From Microbulbifer salipaludis (lineage in GTDB: Bacteria; Pseudomonadota; Gammaproteobacteria; Pseudomonadales; Cellvibrionaceae), in assembly GCF_017303155.1 (NCBI RefSeq), contig NZ_JAEKJR010000002.1, positions 930,001-994,000 of the forward strand: a DNA stretch of 64,000 nucleotides. The letters are read 5' to 3'. This document shows, piece after piece, positions 17,354 through 25,279 of this stretch (within the stretch, counting starts at the first letter, position 1; every line of letters begins with the position of its first letter). The notes beneath the pieces were generated by a model. It had not been told where the DNA came from. It searched no databases and saw nothing but the letters and a program-made list of their open reading frames with translations. The position numbers and the translations under genes are program-made.

Positions 17354-18727
17354 TCAAAAGGTGTTGTCGAGCAGTGGTAAGGTCATGCGAATCCCCAGGC
17401 CCGCGTTAGGAACATTGAAAGCTTCAATTGCCCCGTGGTGCTGGGCAACGGTGCGCTGGGCGATGGCCAGCCCGAGGCCAAAGCCGCCGCTTTCACGGCT
17501 GCGGGCTTCATCGGTGCGGTAGAAGGGCCGAAAGATGGCCTGTAACTCGGAATCGGGTACGCCGTTGCCGGAGTCGGTAACCTGGATACTGCACTGGCCC
17601 TCACTGTGCGCGATCTCCACCGCGATACGGCCACCCTCCTCACTGTACTTGATGGCATTGCGCAGAATATTTTCTAGGGCGGCGGTGAGCGAGCTGCCGC
17701 GGGTGGCTACCAGTAGTTCGAGATCGTCGCTGCGGGTATCGAAACGCACGTTTTTTTCACGGGCTTCGTCTTTCAGGTCGTCAGTCAGTGCGGCGAGTAG
17801 GCCATTGATTTCCACAACGTCATCCAGAGGGCGCTCATCACTGCCACTCACCGGCAGCGACAGTATGTCTGCGATGATGTCTTCGAGGTAATCCGCGGCC
17901 TTGCCGATTTTGTCCAGCTCCGGGTCCAGCGCTTGTACATTTTTCTGGCGCGCGATACCCAGGGCTACCTGCAGGCGCGCCAGCGGAGAGCGGAGTTCGT
18001 GGGACACATCCTTGATCAGCCGGCGTTGTTCGCCCATGGATTCCTGAAGTTGGGATGTCATGGAATCGAAATCCGCCGCCAGCTCGCCCAGCTCCCGGCC
18101 GTGACCGCGCAAGGTGGGAGCGACCCGGTAGCTCAGGTCTCCGGCGGCCACCCGACGAGTGGCAACCCGCAGATTGTCGAGGGGCTTGCTCAGGTAGCGG
18201 GCCAGCCAATAACAGGCGAGCCCCGAGGCCAGGGTGGCGAGTACCAGAATTGGCCAGAAGCTACGCAGGATGAAGCGCAGTAACAGCTCGCCCTCGCTTT
18301 TGCCGGCAATGAAGACCACCCGAAGATGGTCGGTGCCGCGCTGGGGTACGAAAAAGGCCACGCTGGGTTTTTTATCCACCAGGCCGTGGGCCTCGCGATT
18401 GCGATAATTGAGCGCGCCGAACAGCGGGGCCATGGATGGAGGAATAGGGCGCGCGAGGATTTCCGCCCCGCTGCGGTCGATGGCAAAGATCCTGTTGCGC
18501 ACGTCGTCTGGCTGGCGCTCCAGCCAGTGACGGAAGTGTTCGGTACCGTGGCGGCGGGTCATGCGTAGGTTGCGGGTAATTTCACGGAACAGTGCCGGAC
18601 CTTCCCAGCGATCTTGCTGTGCCGGATCCCCAAACTCGCGGATGTGGGTAATATAAACGGCGGCCAGCACCATAATCACCGCGGTAAGCCAGGCCCCAAA
18701 AAAGATTCGCCCAAACAGACTGCTCAT
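17354..18727 (-). CDS. Sensor histidine kinase, CpxA-like
   Basis: An inner-membrane kinase of 457 residues: membrane segment near residues 8-27, a periplasmic sensing domain (about 30-160), a second membrane segment (about 163-185), a HAMP domain, then a dimerisation domain with His243 in DVSHELRSPLARLQ and an ATPase domain with N, G1 (DSGNGVPD) and G2 (GGFGLGLAI) boxes. The HAMP/HisKA layout and the CpxP-like neighbour point to envelope-stress sensing. Start ATG 18727 is 9 bases after the regulator's stop and is preferred to an adjacent GTG. Confidence 0.88.
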   Translation of the reverse strand: MSSLFGRIFFGAWLTAVIMVLAAVYITHIREFGDPAQQDRWEGPALFREITRNLRMTRRHGTEHFRHWLERQPDDVRNRIFAIDRSGAEILARPIPPSMAPLFGALNYRNREAHGLVDKKPSVAFFVPQRGTDHLRVVFIAGKSEGELLLRFILRSFWPILVLATLASGLACYWLARYLSKPLDNLRVATRRVAAGDLSYRVAPTLRGHGRELGELAADFDSMTSQLQESMGEQRRLIKDVSHELRSPLARLQVALGIARQKNVQALDPELDKIGKAADYLEDIIADILSLPVSGSDERPLDDVVEINGLLAALTDDLKDEAREKNVRFDTRSDDLELLVATRGSSLTAALENILRNAIKYSEEGGRIAVEIAHSEGQCSIQVTDSGNGVPDSELQAIFRPFYRTDEARSRESGGFGLGLAIAQRTVAQHHGAIEAFNVPNAGLGIRMTLPLLDNTF

Positions 18728-18736
18728 CACCCGTCC

Positions 18737-19444
18737 TTAATGCCCCTGGCTGCGCGTGAGCATATATCCGGCCCCGCGGATGTTGATGATCAAGTCGCGG
18801 CTAGCACCCTGCTCGGCGAGTTTCTTGCGGATGTTACTGACGTGGACATCAATGGAACGATCGTAGGGCATCAACTTCCGCCCCAGCGCCTGTTCGGTGA
18901 GAACTTCCTTACTGACCACTTCACCAGCGCTTTCTACTAGCACCCGGAGTACGGAAAATTCTGCACCGGTCAGGCCGACGCTCTGGTCATCCCAGAAGCA
19001 CTGATGCTCCCGGGGCAGAAGGCGCAGGGGGCCACTGGTGAGATTGTCGTCATCTGCCTCTACGGCAGTGCGCCCACGTCGCAGAATGGCGCGCAACCGT
19101 GCGGCCAGCTCGCGGGGGTTGCAGGGTTTGGGTAAATAGTCGTCGGCCCCCATTTCCAGGCCGACGATGCGGTCTACCGTGTCGCCCTTGGCGGTCAACA
19201 TGACCACCGGCAGCGAGTGCCCCGGGTTACCGGCATCCTCACGCAGCTTTCGCAGCACCTCGAAGCCGTTGTGCACGGGCAGCATCACGTCCAGCACCAG
19301 GGCATCGAAGGGCTGGCTGCGGGCCAGCTCAAGACCGCGGCCGCCATCATTGGCTACGGTGACTTCAAAGCCCTCCCCAACAAGAAACTCTTGCAGCAGC
19401 TCTGTCAGTTCGGTGTCGTCGTCGACCAGCAGGATATGGCTCAT
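18737..19444 (-). CDS. OmpR-family response regulator, CpxR-like
   Basis: A 235-residue transcription factor. The receiver domain (1-115) has the acidic pocket DDD at residues 8-10, phospho-acceptor Asp52 (LVLDVMLP) and the conserved K in LPKPCNPREL. A winged-helix DNA-binding domain follows (about 135-232; RSIDVHVSNIRKKL). It is cotranscribed with the kinase and diverges from a CpxP/Spy-like gene. The intergenic region holds a periodic TTTAC array that could be its operator. Confidence 0.9.
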   Translation of the reverse strand: MSHILLVDDDTELTELLQEFLVGEGFEVTVANDGGRGLELARSQPFDALVLDVMLPVHNGFEVLRKLREDAGNPGHSLPVVMLTAKGDTVDRIVGLEMGADDYLPKPCNPRELAARLRAILRRGRTAVEADDDNLTSGPLRLLPREHQCFWDDQSVGLTGAEFSVLRVLVESAGEVVSKEVLTEQALGRKLMPYDRSIDVHVSNIRKKLAEQGASRDLIINIRGAGYMLTRSQGH

Positions 19445-19545
19445 AGGTGTGCGGTTATCCGGTTACTTTGAATTACGTGCGAGTGTGTAGGAGTTGGTGC
19501 CCTGGAAGAATTATATGCGCAGGGCCAGCGGTTTTCGGGGAAAGG

Positions 19546-19600
19546 TTTTGCGTGTTTTACCGTTCTTAACAAATGTTTACCGCCGTTATCCCCTGTTTAC
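19546..19600. promoter_or_regulatory. Array of TTTAC-like half sites at 10-base intervals
   Basis: Between the divergent regulator and CpxP-like genes, the pentamers TTTTG (19546), TTTAC (19556), TTAAC (19566), TTTAC (19576), TTATC (19586) and TTTAC (19596) begin exactly 10 bases apart. TTTAC-N5-TTTAC is the complement of the GTAAA-N5-GTAAA CpxR box, so this reads as several overlapping CpxR boxes on one face of the helix. It sits 101 bases upstream of the regulator start and 161 bases upstream of the CpxP-like start, well placed for dual control. Confidence 0.7.
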
Positions 19601-19761
19601 AGAGCGTGAGCCTAGTATGCATCTATCGACTCGGAAAACACGTGCCGCGAGTTGCTAAACGGATAGCGCAGCAACACGGCAAAGCAATCGCCAAAACACT
19701 GGTTGAAATAAGGGATACCGGCGGCCGGTATCGTCAATCGGCATCACTTGAGGAAACACGT

Positions 19762-20259
19762 ATGAACAAATGGAAAGCACTGGCAGGCAGCCTGGTCCTG
19801 GGCACTGCCCTCAGCACTTCAGGCATGGTATTGGCCTCTCCAGAGGCCGGCGAGGGACATCGCGGTCACAAAGCGCATCACGGCGGTGGCCACCATCGGG
19901 AGAGAATGTTCGAGCGCATGGCCGAAGAGCTGCAGTTGACCGAGGGCCAGAAGGCGCAGCTGAAGGCAGACCGCGAGGCTACCAAAGAGCAGCACAAGGC
20001 CCAGCGCCAGGCGGCGCGTGAAGCCCGCAGTCAGCTGCGTGAGGCCGTCGAGGCAGGGGCCGATCAGGCTACGCTCGACGCACTTGGCGCGAAAATCGGC
20101 CAGCTCGAAGTCCAGAAAGTGCAGCGCATGCATCAGAGACGCATGCAGTTGGAGTCCATTCTGACCGACGAGCAGCGGGCAAAACTGGCGGAACTGCAGG
20201 CCGAGCGCAAGGCTCACCGTGAGAAGCGCATGGAACGCTGGAAGAAAGACGAAGGTTAA
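19762..20259 (+). CDS. CpxP/Spy-family periplasmic protein
   Basis: A 165-residue periplasmic protein: signal peptide (1-25), a histidine-rich segment (residues about 32-46, GHRGHKAHHGGGHHRE) and a long helical body with two LTxxQ motifs (LTEGQKAQL and LTDEQRAKL), the mark of the Spy/CpxP fold. Family members are chaperones or feedback inhibitors of the Cpx kinase. The histidine cluster could bind metal ions. The start at 19762 has GAGGAAA at ideal spacing. It is divergent from the CpxR/CpxA-like pair. Confidence 0.88.
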   Translation: MNKWKALAGSLVLGTALSTSGMVLASPEAGEGHRGHKAHHGGGHHRERMFERMAEELQLTEGQKAQLKADREATKEQHKAQRQAAREARSQLREAVEAGADQATLDALGAKIGQLEVQKVQRMHQRRMQLESILTDEQRAKLAELQAERKAHREKRMERWKKDEG

Positions 20260-20329
20260 CCCTCCAACCCCCAGACCATCCGATCGGCTCGCTGGCGTTT
20301 ACCCCAACTGCTGGTGGGCTATACCTGAC

Positions 20330-20354
20330 GCCCCGTCTCGTACGGGGCTTTTTT
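20330..20354 (+). terminator. Terminator of the CpxP/Spy-like gene
   Basis: GCCCCGT and ACGGGGC pair around a 5-base loop and are followed by six T. It is 71 bases after the stop codon. Confidence 0.88.
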
Positions 20355-20500
20355 GTGTGGGATGCCGTGAGCCCGGCCTGCACCTTGCTGTACCCGGCTA
20401 TTGTTGGGAAAATGCCGCCCCATCGGGCGCGGTATCGCTCCCGGCAACCTGCCGCGGTCGATTTGGATTCGCGGGAGCATCTGGCAGTTGAGGAGAAGCA

Positions 20501-21052
20501 GTGAGCAAGATCGGCCTGTTTTACGGTAGTGACGAAGGTAACACCGAAGGCATCGCCCAGCGTATCGCCGCGCGCCTGGGAGAGGAGCGGGTGGATATTC
20601 ACGATATTGCCGACGTGACCCAGTTGGAGATTGGTGAGTATGACCAACTGATTTTTGGGATTCCCACCTGGGACTTTGGCCAGATTCAGTCCGACTGGGA
20701 GGACTTCTGGGAAGACGTGCAGGAAATCGACTTCACTGGTAAAACCGTGGCGTTGTTTGGCCTCGGCGACCAGTTTGGTTACGGTGATTACTTCCTCGAT
20801 GCCATGGGCATGCTGCACGATGTGATTGTGGCCAACGGTGCTGCGATCATTGGCCACTGGCCAACTTCAGGTTACGAGTATGAAGCTTCCAAGGCAGAAG
20901 TGCCGGGGCAGAATATTTTTGTAGGCCTTGCCATCGACGAAGACCAGCAGGAGGAGCTTACGGGCGCCCGACTGAATGACTGGTGTGAGCAGATTGCGGA
21001 AGAATTTGGGCTGGAAGGCGGCGCTGAAAGCGTCGTGCGGCTAGAGGACTGA
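20501..21052 (+). CDS. fldB: Long-chain flavodoxin
   Basis: A 183-residue cytoplasmic FMN-binding electron carrier. The phosphate-binding loop GSDEGNTEGIAQRI (residues 9-22) and the FMN-stacking region IPTWDFGQIQSDWEDFW and GLGDQFGYGDYFLDAMG are characteristic of long-chain flavodoxins, including the extra loop. GTG start with AGGAG upstream. The FldA/FldB distinction cannot be made firmly from sequence alone; the symbol is tentative. An unknown small gene follows 6 bases after it. Confidence 0.88.
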   Translation: MSKIGLFYGSDEGNTEGIAQRIAARLGEERVDIHDIADVTQLEIGEYDQLIFGIPTWDFGQIQSDWEDFWEDVQEIDFTGKTVALFGLGDQFGYGDYFLDAMGMLHDVIVANGAAIIGHWPTSGYEYEASKAEVPGQNIFVGLAIDEDQQEELTGARLNDWCEQIAEEFGLEGGAESVVRLED

Positions 21053-21058
21053 TTACCG

Positions 21059-21436
21059 ATGCCGCACACTGATTCCCTGACGCTGCAGGATTTTTGGCCC
21101 TGGCTGGCCGATCACTGCAATTGCATTCTTCGCGCCGGCACGCCGGATTCCATTCTGTACGACGACGATGATTTTCATTGGCGCTTTACCGAAGAAAACG
21201 CCACCACATTGCTGGTGCAGTTGGTGCGGGGCAAGCGCTATATCGGCGAAGTTTTTATCGAGTCTGGCCTGGTCAGCTCTGTACGCATGACGCGCGGGGA
21301 GAAAGGCGAAGTGATCTTTGACCTGATGGCTGAAGCCGATGGCGAGGAGCAGGTACTATACTACTTCGTCATGGCGCATGGCTTCGATGAGCCGGAACCG
21401 CCGGCACCGGTCACCCGCCACGGCAGGTTGCACTGA
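21059..21436 (+). CDS. Conserved-looking small protein of unknown function
   Basis: A 125-residue acidic cytoplasmic protein that I do not recognise. It has no signal peptide or membrane segment. It starts 6 bases after the flavodoxin stop and ends just before a strong terminator, so it is cotranscribed with flavodoxin. The N-terminal half contains LQDFWPWLADHCNCILRAG with a CNC pair, the middle a beta-rich segment (TTLLVQLVRGKRYIGEVFIE). Codon use and context support a real gene; a role with flavodoxin is inference only. Confidence 0.75.
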   Translation: MPHTDSLTLQDFWPWLADHCNCILRAGTPDSILYDDDDFHWRFTEENATTLLVQLVRGKRYIGEVFIESGLVSSVRMTRGEKGEVIFDLMAEADGEEQVLYYFVMAHGFDEPEPPAPVTRHGRLH

Positions 21437-21454
21437 CTTTAGGCATAGTAAAAT

Positions 21455-21484
21455 AAAAAACGCGGCTTGTTGGCCGCGTTTTTT
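21455..21484. terminator. Bidirectional terminator between the flavodoxin operon and dapE
   Basis: CGCGGC/GCCGCG stem with flanking six A and six T runs around TTGTTG; it serves both convergent genes. Confidence 0.9.
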
Positions 21485-21519
21485 ATGGGGGTTCTTATTC
21501 GGGTGCCTGTTGGTCTTTT

Positions 21520-22650
21520 CTAGCGGGCCAGAAGTCCTGCCAGAATCTTGCGGTACATATCTTTAACCAAATCGAGATCCTCCGCTTTCACGCATTCATC
21601 TACCTTGTGAATGGTGGCGTTTACCGGGCCGAGCTCTACGACCTGTGCGCCGGTGGGGGCGATAAAGCGGCCGTCGGAGGTGCCGCCGGCCGTGGACAGT
21701 TCGGTTTCGCGGCCGGTGACTGTGCGGATGGCCTTCTGCGCGGACTCCACCAGTGGGCCCTCTGCGGTGAGGAAGGGTTGGCCGGACAGGTTAAAGTCGG
21801 CTTGGTACTTCAGGCCGTGTTTATCGAAAATTGCGCGGGCGCGGCTCTCCAGCTGCTCGGCGGTGGTTTCGGTGGAGAAGCGCCAGTTGCACACGACTTT
21901 CACATCGCCGGGAATCACATTGGTGGCTCCGGTGCCGCCATTGATATTGGAGACCTGAAAGCTGGTGGCGGGGAAGAAATCGTTGCCCTGATCCCATTCC
22001 TCAGCGGCCAGTTCGGCCAGTGCGGGCGCCAGCTTGTGTACCGGATTTTCCGCCAGGTGCGGGTAGGCGACATGGCCCTGAATGCCGAACACCGTAAGTT
22101 CGAGGCCCAGTGAACCGCGGCGCCCGTTTTTGATGACGTCGCCGGCGAGGGTGGTACTGGAAGGCTCGCCCACCAGGCACCAGTCGATTTTCTCTCCCCG
22201 CTCTTCCAGCCATTCGACCACTTTCACGGTGCCGTGTTTGGCCGGGCCTTCTTCGTCGCTGGTAATCAGAAACGCGATACGGCCTTTGTGATCTGGATGC
22301 GCGGCAACAAACTCTTCGCAGGCGACGACCATCGCGGCCAGTGAGCCCTTCATATCCGCGGCGCCACGGCCATAGAGCATGCCGTCTACGATTTGTGGTT
22401 CAAACGGTGGGTATTTCCAGTTTGCTTCCGGGCCGGTTGGCACCACGTCGGTGTGGCCGGCGAAAGCAAACAGTGGGCCCTCTTCGCCGCGCACGGACCA
22501 GAAGTTATCGGTATCACCGAAGCGCAGGCGTTCGGTCTTGAACCCGATTTTTTCCAGGCGTTCGAGCATTAATTCCATACAGCCAGCGTCTTCTGGAGTT
22601 ACGGATCTTTTACTTATCAGGTCGCAGGTAAGCTTTATTGTCGGGGTCAT
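21520..22650 (-). CDS. dapE: Succinyl-diaminopimelate desuccinylase
   Basis: Removes succinate from N-succinyl-LL-diaminopimelate in the lysine and cell-wall pathway. A 376-residue M20 metallopeptidase with metal ligands and catalytic residues in place: H66 and D68 (GHTDVVP), D99 (RGAADMKG), and the EE pair in [12 protein letters not shown]; a dimerisation lid domain lies between about 180 and 295. Start 22650 gives the usual N-terminus [21 protein letters not shown]; a frame extension to 22734 would run into a structured repeat. Separated from dapD by 454 bases containing two repeat elements. Confidence 0.94.
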   Translation of the reverse strand: MTPTIKLTCDLISKRSVTPEDAGCMELMLERLEKIGFKTERLRFGDTDNFWSVRGEEGPLFAFAGHTDVVPTGPEANWKYPPFEPQIVDGMLYGRGAADMKGSLAAMVVACEEFVAAHPDHKGRIAFLITSDEEGPAKHGTVKVVEWLEERGEKIDWCLVGEPSSTTLAGDVIKNGRRGSLGLELTVFGIQGHVAYPHLAENPVHKLAPALAELAAEEWDQGNDFFPATSFQVSNINGGTGATNVIPGDVKVVCNWRFSTETTAEQLESRARAIFDKHGLKYQADFNLSGQPFLTAEGPLVESAQKAIRTVTGRETELSTAGGTSDGRFIAPTGAQVVELGPVNATIHKVDECVKAEDLDLVKDMYRKILAGLLAR

Positions 22651-22702
22651 TGTGGTGTCTTTTGGCTCCGTGGTTTTGGGAGCACTGTTCCTATTTTGTG
22701 GC

Positions 22703-22870
22703 GGCCCGGCTGGCGGTGACTCCTTGCGAGACACGGACTAGGCGTCCCCCCTCAACCCATCCATGGGGGCTCTTCCGCGAGGTCCCTCTCGCGGACAAAG
22801 CATTCGCTTTGGACGCCGAAGGCGCCCGCAGCTCATCAACGTCTAGCAAGGAGTTACCGCCAGCCAGGCC
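22703..22870 (-). repeat. Structured GGA-hairpin repeat element, divergent copy
   Basis: Outer arms 22703-22732 and 22841-22870 are complementary at 27 of 30 positions. Read on the minus strand, they enclose a hairpin TCCGCGAG-AGGGAC-CTCGCGGA (22774-22795) and then a core hairpin CCCA-TGGA-TGGG (22756-22767) preceded by GAGC. The order arm, hairpin, core, arm matches the other two elements in the window. It reads in the same direction as dapD and dapE and ends 52 bases before the dapE start, so it may lie in the dapE leader. Confidence 0.7.
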
Positions 22871-22957
22871 TGTATTTCTAACTTTTATGCATTGAACTAG
22901 ATCAGCTGGTTGCCCGATGCTGTAATTCGAAGTGCAAAATGTTGACTGAAGGCGAAG

Positions 22958-23055
22958 CACCGGGTGGAGCCTTTCGGAACCGTCGGTGCCATGGATGGCA
23001 CCGCCGGAGCGTACAGGGATGTATTCACAGCGATTCCGAAAGGCTCCACCCGGTG
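22958..23055 (+). repeat. Structured GGA-hairpin repeat element with CsrA-consensus core
   Basis: Perfect 22-base outer arms (22958-22979 and 23034-23055) enclose a hairpin CGGTGCCA-TGGA-TGGCACCG (22984-23003) and a 26-base core (23007-23032) that begins GAGCGTACAGGG and ends TTCACAGCG. The core folds as TACA-GGGA-TGTA and contains GTACAGGGATGT. The core is identical to that at 63782-63807. On this strand it is antisense to the flanking dapD and dapE genes; it lies 50 bases past the dapD stop. Confidence 0.85.
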
Positions 23056-23104
23056 ATTTGCCGCTACGAGGGTCAAAAAAACGGACCCGGTAGCGTCGAA
23101 AAAA

Positions 23105-24136
23105 TCAGTTGCTATGCAGCTCAGCGTTCAACTCGACGGCACTTTTGTTGGTCAAACACTCGACCGCACCAGTGGCAGAGTTGCGGCGGAACAACAGGTC
23201 TGACTTGCCAGCGAGGTCGCGCGCTTTTACGGACTCTGCCACTTCGCCTTTGTCGTCGAGCACAGAAACTTTAGTGCCGGAGGTGATGTACAGACCGGAC
23301 TCAACGGTGCAGCGATCGCCCAGCGGGATACCGGTGCCGGCGTTGGCGCCCAGCAGGCAGCCATCGCCCAGGGAAATTACGATATTGCCACCACCGGACA
23401 GGGTGCCCATGGTGGAGCTGCCACCGCCCAGATCAGAGCCGGCACCCACGAATACGCCAGCAGAGATGCGGCCTTCGATCATGCCCGGGCCTTCAGTACC
23501 TGCGTTAAAGTTAACAAACCCCTCGTGCATGATAGTGGTGCCTTCGCCCAGGTAAGCACCCAGGCGAACACGAGCGGTGTGTGCGATACGCACGCCGGTG
23601 GGTACCACGTAGTTGGTCATTTTCGGGAACTTGTCCACGCAGGACACTTCCAGCAACTCACCCTTCAAGCGCGCTTCCAGCTGACGCTGGGGCAGTTCTG
23701 CCAGATCGATTGCCCCCTGGTTGGTCCAGGCAACGTTTGCCAGCTGGCCAAAAATACCGTCCAGTTTGGTGCCGTGCGGCTTTACCAGGCGGTGAGACAG
23801 CAGGTGTAGCTTCAGGTAGGACTCGGGTACAGACTGTGGCGCGTCATCGCTGTGCAAGACGACCGCCACCAGCGGACGCTGGCTGCCGGCAAACTGGCGC
23901 AGAATCTCGGCCTGCTCATTGGCGCCGGCGCTTTCCAGCTGTTCGGCAAGCGGTTGTAACTGCGCCTGCTCCAGTGCCACAGCGACATTGCCGCCTTCAA
24001 TGTTCAGCGTCCCGGTAACTGCACTGGCAACCGCGTCTGCCGGGTTCAGCAGAGGTTGTGGGAAGTAGACTTCGAGCCACTCGCCCTTGCTGTTGCAGGT
24101 GCCGACGCCAAAGCCGATGCTGTATACGTTGCTCAT
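23105..24136 (-). CDS. dapD: Tetrahydrodipicolinate N-succinyltransferase
   Basis: Transfers succinate from succinyl-CoA to tetrahydrodipicolinate in the lysine pathway. At 343 residues it is the long, Pseudomonas/actinobacterial-type DapD, not the 274-residue E. coli type. The N-terminal 170 residues form the type-specific domain, and residues about 180-290 form a left-handed beta-helix of hexapeptide repeats (RVRLGAYLGEGTTIMHEG, GGGSSTMGTLSGGGNIVISLG). Start ATG 24136. Confidence 0.94.
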   Translation of the reverse strand: MSNVYSIGFGVGTCNSKGEWLEVYFPQPLLNPADAVASAVTGTLNIEGGNVAVALEQAQLQPLAEQLESAGANEQAEILRQFAGSQRPLVAVVLHSDDAPQSVPESYLKLHLLSHRLVKPHGTKLDGIFGQLANVAWTNQGAIDLAELPQRQLEARLKGELLEVSCVDKFPKMTNYVVPTGVRIAHTARVRLGAYLGEGTTIMHEGFVNFNAGTEGPGMIEGRISAGVFVGAGSDLGGGSSTMGTLSGGGNIVISLGDGCLLGANAGTGIPLGDRCTVESGLYITSGTKVSVLDDKGEVAESVKARDLAGKSDLLFRRNSATGAVECLTNKSAVELNAELHSN

Positions 24137-24202
24137 GATGGTTTCCTTTTCCTGAGTCTGATTCTTTTCACATAGTCGAGATTACGGTGACTGGGGACTG
24201 CG

Positions 24203-24547
24203 CTACTCGACGAAGCGGGCGTAGTCATCGGCCTTGAAGCCGAACAGGGTGTTTTCACCCCGGGCCATGACCGGGCGTTTGATCAGGGTGGGCGTTTCGC
24301 TGGCCAGAGACTCGGCACTACCGTTGTCCATTGCGTTTTTTTGCGCGTCGCTCAGCGCACGCCAGCTGGTGGAGCGCCGATTCAATACCTGTTCCCAGCC
24401 GAATTCCTGCAGCCATTGCTGCAGGGGAACATCACTCATGCCGTCTTCGCGGAAGTCGTGAAAGCGGTACGCCACATCGTTCTGCTCGAGCCACTTGCGC
24501 GCTTTTTTTACGGTGTCGCAATTCTTGATGCCGTAAAGGGTAATCAT
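24203..24547 (-). CDS. ArsC/Spx-family reductase (YffB-like)
   Basis: A 114-residue thioredoxin-fold protein. The N-terminus MITLYGIKNCDTVKKARKWLE has the single active-site cysteine of the arsenate reductase family at residue 10, and RRSTSWRAL and TLIKRPVM are the usual later blocks. YffB proteins neighbour dapE in E. coli too, supporting the assignment. Arsenate reduction is not demonstrated for this subfamily; a glutathione-dependent thiol role is more likely. Confidence 0.88.
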   Translation of the reverse strand: MITLYGIKNCDTVKKARKWLEQNDVAYRFHDFREDGMSDVPLQQWLQEFGWEQVLNRRSTSWRALSDAQKNAMDNGSAESLASETPTLIKRPVMARGENTLFGFKADDYARFVE

Positions 24548-24586
24548 GGAATTTCCTGTCTCTGTTTGATCGTCCTGAGGACGGGC

Positions 24587-25255
24587 TCAGGCTTTGTTGA
24601 TTTTTTTCGGGTGTTTGCGCGCAGGGTAACAGGTGGTGCAAATTTCACACACGGTACCATCGCAGCCCCGTGCGCTACAGTATTCGCGTCCGTAGAAAAT
24701 GATCTGCAAGTGCAGTTTGTTCCACTTTTCCTTGGGGAATAAGCGCTTCAGGTCTTTCTCAGTCTGCACCACATTTTTTCCTGAGGTGAGCCCCCAGCGC
24801 TGGGCCAGACGGTGGATGTGGGTGTCCACCGGAAATGCCGGGTGGCCGAAGGCCTGCGCCATCACCACGCTTGCGGTCTTGTGGCCAACACCGGGAAGGG
24901 TTTCCAGTGCTGCCATATTCTCCGGTACCTGGCCGTGGTATTCGTTGACCAGAATTTCCGAGAGTTTCTGGATGGCCTTCGATTTCTGCGGCGACAGTCC
25001 GCAAGGGCGGATGACTTCGCGGATCTTCTCTACCGGTACTTTGGCCATATCGTACGGGTTGTCTGCCAGTGCCCACAGGGCCGGCGTAATCTGGTTTACC
25101 CGTTCGTCGGTGCATTGTGCCGACAGCAGTACCGCCACCAGCAGGGAGTAGGCGTCGAAGTGGTCCAGCGGGACCGGCGTTTCCGGGTAGAGCTCTTCCA
25201 GCCGGTTGAGCACGTAGTCCACGCGCTCTTTTTTTAACAGATTCTTTGCGGTCAT
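24587..25255 (-). CDS. nth: Endonuclease III
   Basis: DNA glycosylase/AP lyase that removes oxidised pyrimidines, 222 residues. The helix-hairpin-helix LPGVGHKTASVV carries catalytic Lys126, and Asp144 lies in PVDTHIHRLAQRW. The C-terminal cysteines that should hold a 4Fe-4S cluster are C193, C198, C203, C206 and C209, spaced x4, x4, x2, x2, unlike the x6, x2, x5 spacing of E. coli Nth. The cluster may be ligated with altered spacing. Confidence 0.93.
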   Translation of the reverse strand: MTAKNLLKKERVDYVLNRLEELYPETPVPLDHFDAYSLLVAVLLSAQCTDERVNQITPALWALADNPYDMAKVPVEKIREVIRPCGLSPQKSKAIQKLSEILVNEYHGQVPENMAALETLPGVGHKTASVVMAQAFGHPAFPVDTHIHRLAQRWGLTSGKNVVQTEKDLKRLFPKEKWNKLHLQIIFYGREYCSARGCDGTVCEICTTCYPARKHPKKINKA

Positions 25256-25279
25256 TGTCGATTCGTTTGCGGGGTGCGC

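Noticed and set aside
22651..22734. Extended dapE N-terminus
   Set aside because: The added residues run into the arm of a structured repeat and are not part of DapE proteins.
22703..23055. Miniature transposon (MITE) explanation for the dapD-dapE repeats
   Set aside because: No target-site duplication or terminal repeat shared between copies; arms differ in sequence and only the inner core is shared, which is opposite to a MITE.
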